Source of the DNA: Pseudomonas tohonis
Lineage (GTDB): Bacteria > Pseudomonadota > Gammaproteobacteria > Pseudomonadales > Pseudomonadaceae
Direction of reading: 5' to 3'
Length of the DNA stretch: 64,000 bases
Assembly: GCF_012767755.2 (NCBI RefSeq)
Contig: NZ_AP023189.1
Span: 62,001 to 126,000 of the forward strand
Shown: positions 46,676 through 56,858 of the stretch, piece by piece
How positions within the stretch are numbered: position 1 is the stretch's first letter
Layout: every line of letters begins with the position of its first letter
The notes under the pieces: generated by a model
Told to the model about the DNA's origin: nothing
Databases searched by the model: none
What the model saw: the letters and a program-made list of their open reading frames with translations, nothing else
Translations under genes and position numbers: made by a program

Positions 46676-46810
46676 CGATTCCGGGCTGAAGCCCGGGCTG
46701 CATGCCGAGCCTGTGGGAGCGGATTCATTCGCGATGGGCGGCGGGTTTCACCCGCCCTACGGGACGCCATCTGCCCAGGGGCCCTGTAGGGGCGCCTTCA
46801 GTCGCCAAGC
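46676..46810. repeat. Cluster of REP-like and palindromic repeats
   Basis: CCGGGCTGAAGCCCGG (about 46681-46696), GTGGGAGCGGATTCATTCGCGATG (46713-46736), GCGGGTTTCACCCGCCCTACGGG (46741-46763, as at 9891 and 12653) and TGTAGGGGCGCCTTCAGTCGCCAAG (46785-46809) stand side by side between convergent genes. Confidence 0.7.
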
Positions 46811-46836
46811 GATGCGTGGCTCCGCTGCGCCGGGGC

Positions 46837-47874
46837 TCAATGGGGCTTGGGCGGCAGCGGGTCGTCGGTGACCTCGAAGCGCAGGGTGCCGATCATCTGG
46901 CCGGCCTCGGTCACCACGCGCACCTGCCAGCTGCCCACCGGGTTGGCGGGGAAGTTCTGCTTGTGGGTCCAGGCGCGGTAGCCCTTTTCGCGGCCGCCGT
47001 GGATGTCCAGGGCGATGCGGTCCACTTCCTTGCCCTCGAAACGCCACAGGTGATAGATGCGCTCGTTCAGCCCGCGCGGCGCGTTGATCGCGGTGTAGGC
47101 GTAGAGGCCGTCGCTGCGCAGGTCGGCGGCGGTGACGGTGTGCACGCCCTTGCCGGGGGTGCGCTGGTGGTCGTCCAGCTCCGGGGTCACCGCCACTTCG
47201 GTCAGCCACAGGGTCGCCGGCGGCACCATCACCCGGGTCAGCCAGCCGGTGGCACCCAGTGCCAGGGTCAGCCCGACCAGGGCCAGCCCGCGCCACCAGC
47301 GCTGCACGCGGATGATGCTGTAGAGGCTGAGGAAGGACAGCAGCACGGCGATGCCCAGGGACCACTCGAAGCTCTGCGCGGTGGTCAGGTGGAGGATGAT
47401 CGGCAGCGCCGTGAGCAGCACGGCGAACAGGGTCAGGGTGTGGTAGGCGAGGAACAGCCAGCGGTGCGGCGCCAGGAAGCGGTTGTACAGCGGGTCGGTG
47501 ATGGAGATCACCGCGGCCACCGCCAGCATCCCGGTGAACAGGGCCTGGCCGCTGTTCCAGCTGGTGGTGATGAGGAAGAAGGGCAGCACGAAGAACAGGC
47601 TTTCCTGGTGGATCAGCTGGGTCAGGAAGCGTGTCAGCGGTGGCGGCAGCTCGATCTTGAACAGGCGCTCGATGCTGCTGCGGAACAGATTCTCCAGCAG
47701 CAGCCATACCCAGCTCACCAGCATGATGATGGCGATCACCTTGGCCAGGCGCGCCCCGCGGTCCACCAGCAGGAAGCTGCCGACCCCCGAGCAGAAGCCG
47801 TAGAGCGCGATGAGCCGGGGGTGGCGCTGGATCAGCGCGATCAGGGCGAGCAGGCGGTTTTTCCAGATCGACAT
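46837..47874 (-). CDS. DUF5924/DUF2914 membrane protein
   Basis: 345 residues starting MSIWKNRLLALIALIQRHP; about seven membrane segments in the first 235 residues, then a soluble C-terminal DUF2914 domain (about 245-340) with IYHLWRFEGKEVDRIALDIHGGREKGYRAWTH and the end SWQVRVVTEAGQMIGTLRF. Function unknown; DUF2914 is predicted extracytoplasmic. The upstream extension of the frame (to 48135) is a shadow of the M16 gene. Confidence 0.85.
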   Translation of the reverse strand: MSIWKNRLLALIALIQRHPRLIALYGFCSGVGSFLLVDRGARLAKVIAIIMLVSWVWLLLENLFRSSIERLFKIELPPPLTRFLTQLIHQESLFFVLPFFLITTSWNSGQALFTGMLAVAAVISITDPLYNRFLAPHRWLFLAYHTLTLFAVLLTALPIILHLTTAQSFEWSLGIAVLLSFLSLYSIIRVQRWWRGLALVGLTLALGATGWLTRVMVPPATLWLTEVAVTPELDDHQRTPGKGVHTVTAADLRSDGLYAYTAINAPRGLNERIYHLWRFEGKEVDRIALDIHGGREKGYRAWTHKQNFPANPVGSWQVRVVTEAGQMIGTLRFEVTDDPLPPKPH

Positions 47875-47965
47875 GGGCAGGTCGGACGAGGCTGCGGGGG
47901 CCGCAGGATACTGCCCGTCCGCCGGCCTGAGAAGGCGCGCGACGGCCGGGCCGACGGCCTGCGGC

Positions 47966-49357
47966 TCAGGCGGGCGCGGTGCGCGGGGCCTTGCGGCGCC
48001 GGTGCCACAGCAGGGCGCCGGGCAGGGCCAGGGCGAGCAGCGCCGGCAGCAGCCAGCCCAGCTGGTCATAGCCCAGCAGCGGCTGTTCGATGCGGATGTA
48101 GCCCGGCTGGCGGAACAGCTCGCGGGCGATCGCATCGACCTGCTGCGGCGTCACCGCGCGCAGGGCGGCGGCTTCGTCGCCGAAGTGGCCGTCCTGGTAG
48201 TCGCCCAGGGCGCCCCAGTAGTAGTCGGCGAGCGCGGTGTTGCCTTGCGCCGCCCAGGCCTGGCGGCTGATGGCGAGGCCGCGCAGGCGTTCGAAGGTGG
48301 CCGGGTCCAGCCCCTGGTCGCGCAGGCGGGCGGTGATCCGCCGCAGCACCGCGAGGGCGGGCTCGACGTCGTCGCGCTCCAGGTCGGCGTTGAGGCTGAG
48401 GAAGACCTCGGCGCCGAAGGCGCGGCGCTCGGTCCAGGGCCCGTAGGACAGGCCGCCCTGGATGCGCAGCTGCTGGTAGAGCTCCCAGTTCAGGTAATCC
48501 TTGAGCAGTTCCCAGGCGGCGTAGTCGGCACCCGCCACCTCCGGTTCCGGGAAGATCCAGTGCAGCGTGGCGCTCTCGCCCACCAGGCCGCGACGCAGGA
48601 TGCGGCGCTCGGCGGCGTTGCCGTTGCTGGTGGGCAGCTCCGGGTGCTCGCGCACCTCCACCGGCGCCAGGGCGCCGAAGCGGCGCTCGATGAAGGCCGG
48701 CAGCAGGCGATCGAGGTCGCCGACGACGATCAGGCTCATGTTGTTCGGCGCGTACCAGTCGCGGCGCAGGGCCTCCAGGGCCTCGCGCTGCAGGTGCGCC
48801 ACCTGGGGCCGTTCGGCGCAGGCCAGGCCCAGTTCGACGGCGAGCTGCTCGTGGGCCTCGCGGCCGAGATCCTGCTGGTCCAGCAGGCGCTCCAGGTGCG
48901 AGTAGTGGCCGCCCCCCTCGCGCTCCACCACCTGCTTGGCGGTGGCGATGCGGGCGTCGTCCAGGGGCGTGTCGCCGAGCACCTGCAGCAGCAGGTCGAG
49001 CACCTTGCGCTGGTTCTGCGCCGGCGCCTCGATGACGAAGGCGGTGTCGCTGGTGCTGGTGAAGGCGTTCCATTCGCCGCCCAGGGCCTGCATGCGCGCC
49101 TCCAGGCCCGCTTCGCCCTCGCCGTCCAGGCCGCTGAAGAACAGGTGCTCCAGCAGGTGCGGCAGCTCCTTGTCGCGGCAGGCGAAGTCGTCGAAGCCGA
49201 CGCCCACCACCAGGCGGATGGCGACATGGCCGCGCTCGGAGGTGGGCTTGAGGATCACCTGCAGGCCGTTCTGCAGTTCGTAGCCCTCGACCCGGTTGCG
49301 GTCGGCGGCGTGCACCGTGGCACCGAGCAGGAGCAGCAGGCAGAGCAGGTAGCGCAT
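47966..49357 (-). CDS. M16 family zinc peptidase, membrane-anchored
   Basis: 463 residues. Signal peptide MRYLLCLLLLLGATVHA, inverted zinc motif His67-Leu-Leu-Glu-His71 (ELPHLLEHLFFSGLDGEG), a downstream Glu in the VVEREGG region, and the C-terminal M16 domain without the motif. A C-terminal helix (LGWLLPALLALALPGALLW) and basic end suggest inner-membrane anchoring with a periplasmic peptidase, unusual for the family. Not PqqF or pitrilysin by size. The start at 49357 is chosen for the signal peptide. Confidence 0.87.
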   Translation of the reverse strand: MRYLLCLLLLLGATVHAADRNRVEGYELQNGLQVILKPTSERGHVAIRLVVGVGFDDFACRDKELPHLLEHLFFSGLDGEGEAGLEARMQALGGEWNAFTSTSDTAFVIEAPAQNQRKVLDLLLQVLGDTPLDDARIATAKQVVEREGGGHYSHLERLLDQQDLGREAHEQLAVELGLACAERPQVAHLQREALEALRRDWYAPNNMSLIVVGDLDRLLPAFIERRFGALAPVEVREHPELPTSNGNAAERRILRRGLVGESATLHWIFPEPEVAGADYAAWELLKDYLNWELYQQLRIQGGLSYGPWTERRAFGAEVFLSLNADLERDDVEPALAVLRRITARLRDQGLDPATFERLRGLAISRQAWAAQGNTALADYYWGALGDYQDGHFGDEAAALRAVTPQQVDAIARELFRQPGYIRIEQPLLGYDQLGWLLPALLALALPGALLWHRRRKAPRTAPA

Positions 49358-49417
49358 GGCGTGGGTCTGGTGGCGAGGAAGCGCCGAGCATAGCGGATCG
49401 CCCCCGCCCCTGCGCAA

Positions 49418-51001
49418 TCACCCCAGGCCGCGGCGGCTGCTCCAGAACTGCAGGGCCAGCTGGCGCAGGTCGGCGGCCAGGCCGGCCACCTCGCCGGCGC
49501 TGCGCTGGCTGCACAGGCCGCTGTTGGCGTTGTCGTCGGCGGCGCGGCGGATGGTCGCCAGGCTGCGCTGGATCTCCTCGCTGGCGGCGCTCTGCTGCTC
49601 CACCGCGCTGGCGATCTGCAGGCTCATGCCGTTGATGGCGCCGACCTGCTGGTTGATCCGCTCCAGGGACTCGGCCGCGCGCTGGGCCTGGGCCAGGCTG
49701 CTCTCGGCCTGGGCGCAGCTGCGCTGCATGGCCGCGACGGCCTGCTCGGCGCCGCTCTGCAGGCTGTTGATCATCTGGTTGATCTGCGCGGTGGACTGCT
49801 GGGTGCGCCCGGCCAGGGCGCGCACCTCGTCGGCCACCACGGCGAAGCCGCGCCCGGCATCCCCGGCCCGCGCGGCTTCGATGGCGGCGTTCAGGGCCAG
49901 CAGGTTGGTCTGCTCGGCGACGCCCTGGATCACGTCCAGCACCTGGCCGATCGCGCTGCTGTGGTCCTGCAGCTCGCGTACCACGCGGGTGGCGTTGCGC
50001 ACTTCCTCGTCCAGTTCGGCGATGCGGGCGCGGGTCGCGCTCACCTCGTGCTGGCCGATGCGTGCGGCATCGTCGGTCTGGTCGGCGGCGCAGGCGCTCT
50101 GCTGGGCGCTGCGCGCCACTTCCTGGACGCTCCCGGCCATCTGCCCGACGGCGGTGGCCACCTGGTCGGTCTCCAGCTGCTGGCGGTGGCTGCCGGCACT
50201 GCCGTGGGCGACGGCGGTGGCCAGCTCCTCGGCGTGTTCGGCGAGCTGGCGCGAGGATTCGGCGATGCGCCCGACCAGCGCGCCGGTCTCCATTTCCAGC
50301 ATCTGCAGGCAGAAGCCGAGCTGGCCGAATTCGTCGCTGCGTTGGCCGTAGACCGCCTGGCTCAGCGGGTTGTCGGCGATGCCCCGGGCGCGGCCCAGGA
50401 GTTCGCGCAGCGGGCGCAACTGGCGGCGCAGGGTCAGCCCCGCGCAGCCCAGCGCCAGGCCCCAGGCCGGCACGGCGGCGAGCAGGCCATAGGGCGCCAG
50501 GGCCTGGTACAGGCCGATGCCCAGCGCCATGCCCAGGGCCGGGCCGGCGAGCAGGCGCAGGTGCAGCGGCAGGCGCGAGCGGGCGGGCATGCGGCCGGCC
50601 TCGAGCCCGGCGTAGAGCCGTTCGGCACGCTGCACCTGCTCGGCGCTGGGGCAGGTGCGCACCGACTGGTATTCCAGCACCTGGCCGTCACGCACCACCG
50701 GGGTGACGAAGGCGCTGACCCAGTAGTGGTCGCCGTTCTTGCAGCGGTTCTTGACCAGGCCCATCCAGCTGCGCCCGGCCTTGAGCGTCCGCCACAGGTG
50801 GGCGAAGGCGGCCGCCGGCATGTCCGGGTGGCGCACCAGGTTGTGGCTCTGGCCGATCAGCTCGGGGCGGCTGAAGCCGCTGATGTCGACGAAGTCCTGG
50901 TTGACGTGGGTGATCACGCCCTTGAGGTCGGTGGTGGAGAGGATGTTGGCGTCGTCGGCGAAGGCGACGGCGCGCCCGCTGACCGGCAGGTTGCGTTTCA
51001 T
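49418..51001 (-). CDS. aer: Aer-like PAS methyl-accepting chemotaxis protein
   Basis: 527 residues. N-terminal PAS of Aer type ([23 protein letters not shown] ... [14 protein letters not shown]) expected to hold FAD and read redox or energy state. Hydrophobic stretch (about 150-190) without a large periplasmic domain, HAMP, and a signalling domain with the conserved tip [32 protein letters not shown] (given in part: [14 protein letters not shown]). ATG 51001 overlaps the stop of the upstream globin-GGDEF-EAL gene as ATGA, so both are made together. Confidence 0.9.
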   Translation of the reverse strand: MKRNLPVSGRAVAFADDANILSTTDLKGVITHVNQDFVDISGFSRPELIGQSHNLVRHPDMPAAAFAHLWRTLKAGRSWMGLVKNRCKNGDHYWVSAFVTPVVRDGQVLEYQSVRTCPSAEQVQRAERLYAGLEAGRMPARSRLPLHLRLLAGPALGMALGIGLYQALAPYGLLAAVPAWGLALGCAGLTLRRQLRPLRELLGRARGIADNPLSQAVYGQRSDEFGQLGFCLQMLEMETGALVGRIAESSRQLAEHAEELATAVAHGSAGSHRQQLETDQVATAVGQMAGSVQEVARSAQQSACAADQTDDAARIGQHEVSATRARIAELDEEVRNATRVVRELQDHSSAIGQVLDVIQGVAEQTNLLALNAAIEAARAGDAGRGFAVVADEVRALAGRTQQSTAQINQMINSLQSGAEQAVAAMQRSCAQAESSLAQAQRAAESLERINQQVGAINGMSLQIASAVEQQSAASEEIQRSLATIRRAADDNANSGLCSQRSAGEVAGLAADLRQLALQFWSSRRGLG

Positions 51002-53229
51002 GGGGTGGCTCTCGTGGTGGCTTCGGGCAGCAGGCACCAGTGCCCGTCGAAACATTCCTCGCCGTTGAACAGGCGCTCCAGTGCCTCGGGCGGACGCGGG
51101 CGGCTGAACCAGAAGCCCTGGGCGTAGTGGCAGTCCTCGGCGGCGAGGAAGTCCAGGTGTTCGGGGCGCTCGACGCCTTCGGCGATCACCTCCAGCCCCA
51201 GGCTGCCGCCCAGGCCGATGATGGCGCGGGAGATGGCGCGCAGCTCGGGGTCCTCGGGGGCGCCCTCGATGAAGCTGCGGTCGACCTTGAGGATGTGCAG
51301 CGGGAAGCGCTTGAGGTAGCCGAGGGAGGAGTAGCCGGTGCCGAAGTCGTCCAGCGCCAGGCGCACGCCCTGGCAGGCCAGTTCGCGCAGGCAGGCGAGG
51401 GTGTCGGCGCCGTCCTGCATCAGCAGGCTCTCGGTGATCTCCAGCACCAGGCTGGAAGGGGGCAGGTCCGATTCCTCGAGTATCGCCTTGAGCCGCGCGG
51501 CGAAGCCCGGCTGGTGCAGCTGGCGGCTGGAGAGGTTGACCGAGCAGCGCAGGCCGCGCTGGCCGTCCAGTTGCCAGGCGCGGGTCTGGCGGCAGGCCTC
51601 GCGCAGCACCCAGTCGCCGACGGCGATGATCTCGCCGGACTCCTCCAGCGCCGGGATGAACTGCGCCGGCTGCACCAGGCGGTCGCCCTGGCGCCAGCGC
51701 AGCAGGGCCTCCACGCCAACCAGCAGCGGCTGGCCCTGGTCGGTGCGGCAGATGGGCTGGTAGTGCAGTTCGAACTCGTCGCGTGCCAGGGCCTGGGCCA
51801 GGGCGCTTTCCAGGTCCAGGCGGTTCTTCGCGGCGGCCTGCAGCTCGCTGCTGTAGCGGGCGATCTGCGCCTTGCCGGCCTCCTTGGCGCGGTACAGGGC
51901 AAGATCGGCGGCCTGCAGCGCGTCGATGGTCTGGCCCTCGGCCTGGAGCCCGGTGATGCCGATGCTGGCGCTGACCACCAGGGTGCGCTCGTCCAGGTGC
52001 AGCGGCTGGTGCAGGCTGTCGAGCATGCGCTGGGCCACGACCTCGGCGTCGCCCAGGCAGGCCAGGTCGTCGAGCAGCACGACGAATTCGTCGCCACCGA
52101 AGCGCGCCAGGTGGTCGCCTGGACGCAGGCAGCGTTCCAGCCGATGGGCCACCTCCACCAGCACGCGGTCACCGACGGCGTGGCCGAGGCTGTCGTTGAT
52201 CAGCTTGAAACGGTCGAGGTCGATGAACAGCAGCGCCGCCTGGCGCGCACCGGGCTTGAGCTGGCGCTGCAGGGCCTGCTGCAGGAGCTCGTCCAGGCGC
52301 AGGCGGTTGGCCAGGCCGGTGAGCGGGTCGTGCCGCGCGGCGTGGCTGAGCTGGTGCTCGGTGGCCTTGCGCTGGCTGATGTCGGTCTGCGAGCCGGCCA
52401 TGCGCCTGCCCTCGGCGACGCCGCGCACCAGGACCCAGAGGTAGCTGCCGTCCTGCTGGCGCATGCGGTACTCGTGGCTGAGCCAGGGGCTGTCGCCGCG
52501 CAGGTGGGTGTCGATGGCCTGGCGCAGGGCCGGCAGGTCGTCGGGGTGGACGCGGGCGAACCAGCCGGCGCTGCTCTCGCCGAAGGCATCGCGCGAGCGG
52601 CCGAGCATGCTCGCCCAACGCTCGGAGATGTACAGCCGGTCGTGCTCCAGGTCCCAGTCCCAGAGGCCGTCGTTGGCGCCGCGCAGGGCCCGGGCGAAGC
52701 GCGCCTCGCTGTCTTCCAGGGCCTGGTGCTGGGCGGCGCTGTAGGTGTCGATGGCCAGGGCGATGTCGAAGAACACCGCCTTCATCAGGCTGCCCAGGGT
52801 GCGGGTGGTCTCGTTGTCGCCGAGCAGGCCGGTGAGCATCTGGTCGAGATACAGGCGGTAGGCGCCCAGGTACCACTTCAGCTCGACGCCGACGCGCTGG
52901 TGCACCAGGCCGACCTTGAGCCGGTGCATGACGTAGTCGCGGTCATAGGGGCCCTTCCACAGGCGCTGGTAGTAGTCCAGCTGGCTGGCCTTCAGGCGTG
53001 CGAGGGTCGCCGGGTCGCGGAGGATGCTGGCGGTCGGCTCGAAGTGGCCGAGGTGTGCGTAGAGGCGCTCGACGAACACCTCGTGCAGGGCCTCGACCGA
53101 CTCCGCCTGGCGGTTCAGACGCGCGGCGTCGAGCGCCTGCCAGTCCAGGTAGCGGCAGCGCTGGTCGATTTCGCGGCGGCCGAGGCCGATCCTGCCGAGC
53201 ATCCCCTTGAGCTGTGTTTCGAACCCCAT
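50998..53229 (-). CDS. Globin-coupled PAS-GGDEF-EAL c-di-GMP protein
   Basis: 743 residues: protoglobin sensor domain (about 1-165) with likely heme-proximal His110 ([19 protein letters not shown]), PAS (about 175-300; [14 protein letters not shown]), GGDEF (about 310-470) and EAL (about 485-735). GGDEF RFGGDEF and I-site RPGD are intact. EAL residues are intact too: [42 protein letters not shown]. Oxygen binding probably tips the balance between making and breaking c-di-GMP. GACGAGGG precedes ATG 53229; the frame beyond it crosses a terminator hairpin. ATGA overlap with aer. Confidence 0.9.
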   Translation of the reverse strand: MGFETQLKGMLGRIGLGRREIDQRCRYLDWQALDAARLNRQAESVEALHEVFVERLYAHLGHFEPTASILRDPATLARLKASQLDYYQRLWKGPYDRDYVMHRLKVGLVHQRVGVELKWYLGAYRLYLDQMLTGLLGDNETTRTLGSLMKAVFFDIALAIDTYSAAQHQALEDSEARFARALRGANDGLWDWDLEHDRLYISERWASMLGRSRDAFGESSAGWFARVHPDDLPALRQAIDTHLRGDSPWLSHEYRMRQQDGSYLWVLVRGVAEGRRMAGSQTDISQRKATEHQLSHAARHDPLTGLANRLRLDELLQQALQRQLKPGARQAALLFIDLDRFKLINDSLGHAVGDRVLVEVAHRLERCLRPGDHLARFGGDEFVVLLDDLACLGDAEVVAQRMLDSLHQPLHLDERTLVVSASIGITGLQAEGQTIDALQAADLALYRAKEAGKAQIARYSSELQAAAKNRLDLESALAQALARDEFELHYQPICRTDQGQPLLVGVEALLRWRQGDRLVQPAQFIPALEESGEIIAVGDWVLREACRQTRAWQLDGQRGLRCSVNLSSRQLHQPGFAARLKAILEESDLPPSSLVLEITESLLMQDGADTLACLRELACQGVRLALDDFGTGYSSLGYLKRFPLHILKVDRSFIEGAPEDPELRAISRAIIGLGGSLGLEVIAEGVERPEHLDFLAAEDCHYAQGFWFSRPRPPEALERLFNGEECFDGHWCLLPEATTRATP

Positions 53230-53260
53230 CCCTCGTCCCCCGTGAAAACCTGCGGGCAAT

Positions 53261-53312
53261 AAAAAAGGCGCCACGCGTGGCAGCTCCAAGTGGAACTGCC
53301 ACGCGTGGCGCC
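53261..53312 (-). terminator. Very strong rho-independent terminator
   Basis: A 17-bp perfect stem (53267-53283 with 53296-53312), itself extended by TCCA/TGGA in the loop, then six T and ATT on the minus strand. It ends transcription from the minus-strand gene at 53396-53701, but it also lies only 31 nt before the globin-GGDEF-EAL start codon. Confidence 0.9.
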
Positions 53313-53395
53313 TTGTCTTGCAGGCCCTTGCGTCCTGCCCGGCAAAGCCGGTTTCCGCCCTTGGCGGAACCTTGCAGCGCGAGGTTGTACACCAG

Positions 53396-53701
53396 TCAGG
53401 CCGGGCGCGACAACTCTTCCAGTGCCTGCTCCAGGCGCCTGCGCAAACGCCCGAGTTCCCTGGACTTGAAGGCGTGACGGGTGCGGTCGAGCACGGTCAC
53501 CGCCTCGTCGAGGAGCAGGCGCAACCGGGTGGTTTCGCTGAGGGGCGCGTCCTTGAGCCATCGGCACAGGGGCGCACGCTGGCACTGGCCGGTCTCGGTG
53601 ATCACTTCGCAGACGACACCCATGGCGGGCAGCATCTCGCGCAGCAGGCAGGCGAGCGCAGGATCGGTGATGGCGGCGATCGGCGGATCGGAGCTGTCCA
53701 T
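53396..53701 (-). CDS. Hypothetical cytoplasmic protein
   Basis: 101 residues from MDSSDPPIAAITDPALACLLREMLPAMG, helical, ending ELGRLRRRLEQALEELSRPA. Cysteines at VVCEV and QCQRAPLCRW. No family recognised. In-frame ATG codons at 53746 and 53764 are also possible; none has a good ribosome site. Followed by a strong terminator, which supports a real transcript. Confidence 0.6.
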   Translation of the reverse strand: MDSSDPPIAAITDPALACLLREMLPAMGVVCEVITETGQCQRAPLCRWLKDAPLSETTRLRLLLDEAVTVLDRTRHAFKSRELGRLRRRLEQALEELSRPA

Positions 53702-53880
53702 GGTCGGGGCTACGGCTGATGGCAATTGGCTATGCACTCTAGCCATCACCCGGTCGGCGGGCATTGATCGGCGTCAGTCTGTCGCGAATCGCCACAGAGC
53801 ATGGCGGCGTCGGCCACTGCCGCCTGTAGGAATCTGCCGTTACATTGGCGGCCATAACAAGAACCACGGGCGGCCTTGCC

Positions 53881-54798
53881 ATGAACTACGACGCGAACCA
53901 GCAGCTGATCCTCGCTCTGGTGCTGGCGGTGATGATCTTCGGTGTTTCCCTGGAGCTGCGCATCGGCCAGTTCCTCGCCGTGCTGCGCCAGCCGCAGCCG
54001 GTGCTGGCGGGCATGCTCGGGCAGTGCCTGATCCTGCCCTGGGCGACCCTCGCGGTCACCCTGCTGGTGGACCTGCACCCCGGCCTCGAGCTGGGCCTGC
54101 TGCTGGTGGCCTGCTGCCCCGGCGGCAACCTCTCCAACGTGATGACCCACCTGGCGCGCGGCAACACCGCGTTGTCGATGAGCATGACGGCGCTGTCCAG
54201 CCTGCTGGCGCTGGTGCTCCTGCCGCTCAACTTCGCCCTCACCAGCGGCCTCAACCCGGAGGCTTCCGCCTACCTCGCCGGGCGCCTCAGTGCGCTGCAG
54301 ATGGATCGCGGCAGCATTCTCGTCAGCGTCGTCGTGCTGCTCGGCCTGCCGCTGCTGGCCGGGATGCTGGTGGGCAACCTGTGGCCGCGCCTGGCGACCC
54401 GGGTGATGCCCTGGTTCAAGCGTTTCTCGCTGCTGGCCTTCGTGGTCTTCGTCGGCGGCGCGGTGGCCGGCAACTGGCGCCTGTTCGTCGACAACCTGGG
54501 CCTGGTGTTCTTCATCGTGGTGCTGCACAACGCCAGCGCCATCGTCCTCGGCTGGGCCATGGCCAAACTCGCCCGCCAGCGCGGCGCCAACCTGCGGGCC
54601 ATGGTCATCGAGATCAGTATGCACAACTCCGGCCTCGCCCTGGGGCTGATCTTCGCCCAGTTCGGCGGCGAGCCGAACATGGCGCTGGTGGCGGCCTTCT
54701 GGGGCACCTGGCACCTGGTCAGCGGCCTGCTGCTGGTGGCGTTCTGGCGCAACCGACCGCTGCCGGTCGACGAGGAGGCCCTGCCATGCGCGTCCTGA
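53881..54798 (+). CDS. Bile acid:sodium symporter (BASS) family transporter
   Basis: 305 residues with about nine helices. Family marks: VACCPGGNLSNVMTHLARGNTALS (the SBF substrate/sodium region) and EISMHNSGLALGLIFAQFGG near residue 250. Sodium-coupled uptake of an organic acid is expected; the substrate cannot be inferred. The next gene, an epimerase, overlaps its end by 13 nt. Confidence 0.9.
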   Translation: MNYDANQQLILALVLAVMIFGVSLELRIGQFLAVLRQPQPVLAGMLGQCLILPWATLAVTLLVDLHPGLELGLLLVACCPGGNLSNVMTHLARGNTALSMSMTALSSLLALVLLPLNFALTSGLNPEASAYLAGRLSALQMDRGSILVSVVVLLGLPLLAGMLVGNLWPRLATRVMPWFKRFSLLAFVVFVGGAVAGNWRLFVDNLGLVFFIVVLHNASAIVLGWAMAKLARQRGANLRAMVIEISMHNSGLALGLIFAQFGGEPNMALVAAFWGTWHLVSGLLLVAFWRNRPLPVDEEALPCAS

Positions 54799-55748
54799 TC
54801 ACCGGCGCCGCCGGCTACATCGGCCACCAGTTGCTGGAAGCGCTGGTTGCCCGGCATCCCGACTGGAGCCTGGTGGCCGCGGACATCCGCCCGCTGCCGG
54901 CCAGCGCCCGGGGGGCGAACGTCGAGGAGGTGCAACTGGACATCGCCCGGGCCGAGGCGGTGGAAGCCTGCATCGCCCACTGGAAGCCCCGGGCCATCGT
55001 CCACCTCGCTTCGGTGGTGACCCCGCCGCCGGGCATGAGCGAGGCGACCCTGCACGCCATCGACGTCGAGGGCACCCGCGCGGTGGTCGCCGCCGCCGCC
55101 GCCCATGGCGTCGAGCAACTGGTGGTGACCAGTTCCGGCGCCGCCTATGGCTACTACCCGGAGAACGCCGAGTGGATCGACGAAGCCGACCCGCTGCGCG
55201 GCCATGATGCCTTCGCCTACGCCCGCCACAAGCGCGAGGTGGAGGAGCTGCTGGCTGCAGCACGCGAGCGCCACCCGCAGCTGCGCCAGCTGGTGCTGCG
55301 CCCGGGCACCATCCTCGGGCGGCGGGTGGACAACCAGATCACCGCGCTCTTCGACAAACCCTCGGTGATGGGCGTGCGCGGCCACGACAGCCGCTTCGTG
55401 TTCATCTGGGACCAGGACGTGGTGGCGATCATCCTCCAGGGCCTGGAGCGCGGCGCCGAGGGCATCTACAACCTGGCCGGCGACGGCGCGCTGAGCATGG
55501 CCGAGATCGCCGCCATCCTCGGCAAGCCCTACCGGCCGCTGCCGGCGACGCTGATCCTCGCCAGCCTGGCGCTGCTCAAGCCCCTTGGCCTGACCCGCTA
55601 CGGACCCGAGCAGCTGGACTTCCTGCGCTACCGGCCGGTACTCGCCAACCGGCGCCTGAAGGAGGAGTTCGGCTACCAGCCGCGGTACTCCAGCCGCGAG
55701 GCGTTCCTGGCGTTTCTCGATGCGCGGGGCCTGTCGCCGCGTGCCTGA
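54786..55748 (+). CDS. NAD-dependent epimerase/dehydratase family protein
   Basis: 320 residues, extended short-chain dehydrogenase. NAD motif RVLITGAAGYIGHQLLEAL at the N-terminus, catalytic Ser region VVTSSGAAYGYY and Tyr-x-x-x-Lys as YARHK. Likely acts on a sugar nucleotide or related carbonyl. GAGGAGG at about 54772-54778 precedes ATG 54786, inside the transporter gene, so translation is coupled. Confidence 0.9.
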   Translation: MRVLITGAAGYIGHQLLEALVARHPDWSLVAADIRPLPASARGANVEEVQLDIARAEAVEACIAHWKPRAIVHLASVVTPPPGMSEATLHAIDVEGTRAVVAAAAAHGVEQLVVTSSGAAYGYYPENAEWIDEADPLRGHDAFAYARHKREVEELLAAARERHPQLRQLVLRPGTILGRRVDNQITALFDKPSVMGVRGHDSRFVFIWDQDVVAIILQGLERGAEGIYNLAGDGALSMAEIAAILGKPYRPLPATLILASLALLKPLGLTRYGPEQLDFLRYRPVLANRRLKEEFGYQPRYSSREAFLAFLDARGLSPRA

Positions 55749-55772
55749 GCCCGGCGGTGCGCCTGGCGCCCG

Positions 55773-56813
55773 CTAGGCCCCGGACGGGGGCCTCGCCAGT
55801 TGCTGGCGATACTCCCCTGGCGTCTTGCCGGTCCACTGGCGGAAGGCGCGGAAGAACACGCTGGGCTCGGAGTAGCCCAGCAGCACGGCGATCTCGGCGA
55901 TGGGCAGGCTGCCTTCCTGCAGGTGGCGTTCGGCCAGTTGCAGGCGGGTGTCGCCGAGCAGTTGCTGGTAGCTGCTGCCCTCTTCGGCGAGGCGCCGCTG
56001 CAGGGTCCGTTCGCTGAGGCCGAGGCTGGCGGCGAGGGCGCTGCGATCGGGTTCGCCGTGGGCCAGCTGGGCGCTCAGCAGCGCCACCACGCGGGCGCGC
56101 AGGCCTTCGCTGGGCAGGCGCGCGAGCAGGGCTTCGGCGTGCTGGCGCAGCAATGCCTGGAGCGGCGGGTTGGCCTGGCGCAGGGCGGCGCCCCGCAGCT
56201 TCAGCGGCAGCACCAGGGCGTAGTCGGGGGCGTCGAACTCCAGCGCGCAGGCGAAGCAGTCCTCGTAGGCGGCCAGGCTCTTGGGCCGCGAGTGGATGAA
56301 GCAGGCACGCAGCAGGCGGAAGTCATCCAGCAGCGGCTGTATCAGGCGCACCCAGAAAGCCATCAGCGCCAGTACCCGCGTGCGGGTGGCGGGCACGTGC
56401 GGGTGCAGCGGGCGGTACAGGGTCCAGAGCTGGTCGCCACGGATCTCTACCGCCAGGGTGCCGCCTTCGCCCACCAGGCGCTGGTAGCGCAGCTCGGCGT
56501 CCAGGGCGTCGCCCAGGGTCGGGCTGCTCTGCAGCAGGTAGCCGAGCACGCTGAACTGGCCGGGCGCGAGCGCCTGGCCCAGCACCAGGCCGGGCTCGGG
56601 GTGGGCGAGGCGTGACTCGATGGCGCTCCATAGCGCTTCCTGGGCCGGGAAGGGGATGCGCGCGTCAGGGTCACGCAGCTGGGCATCACCCAGGCCGCTG
56701 GCGGCCAGCAGCTCGGCACGCGGCAGGCCGAGGCTCTCGGCGGCATGGAGGATGGCCTGGGTGAGGCTGGCGCTGACCGAGGCCTGGTCGGGTGATGCGG
56801 CGGTTGGGCTCAT
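55773..56813 (-). CDS. AraC family transcriptional regulator
   Basis: 346 residues. N-terminal ligand-sensing domain of the Arabinose_bd/OruR type (about 15-215) and a C-terminal double helix-turn-helix (about 240-340) with LGLSERTLQRRLAEEGSSYQQLL and ALLGYSEPSVFFRAFRQWTGKTPGEYR (LGYSEPSVFFRAFRQWTG). Start MSPTAAS at 56813; an ATG 18 nt upstream is also open. Converges on the transporter/epimerase pair, which it may regulate, though no site is visible. Confidence 0.9.
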   Translation of the reverse strand: MSPTAASPDQASVSASLTQAILHAAESLGLPRAELLAASGLGDAQLRDPDARIPFPAQEALWSAIESRLAHPEPGLVLGQALAPGQFSVLGYLLQSSPTLGDALDAELRYQRLVGEGGTLAVEIRGDQLWTLYRPLHPHVPATRTRVLALMAFWVRLIQPLLDDFRLLRACFIHSRPKSLAAYEDCFACALEFDAPDYALVLPLKLRGAALRQANPPLQALLRQHAEALLARLPSEGLRARVVALLSAQLAHGEPDRSALAASLGLSERTLQRRLAEEGSSYQQLLGDTRLQLAERHLQEGSLPIAEIAVLLGYSEPSVFFRAFRQWTGKTPGEYRQQLARPPSGA

Positions 56814-56858
56814 GGGATGGATTCTGCCCAAGCCGCCGTTACTCAGGAAGGGCCGTGT

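Noticed and set aside
53481..54785. Upstream extension of the epimerase frame
   Set aside because: It overlaps the transporter gene out of frame and is a shadow; the epimerase fold starts at MRVLITGAAG.
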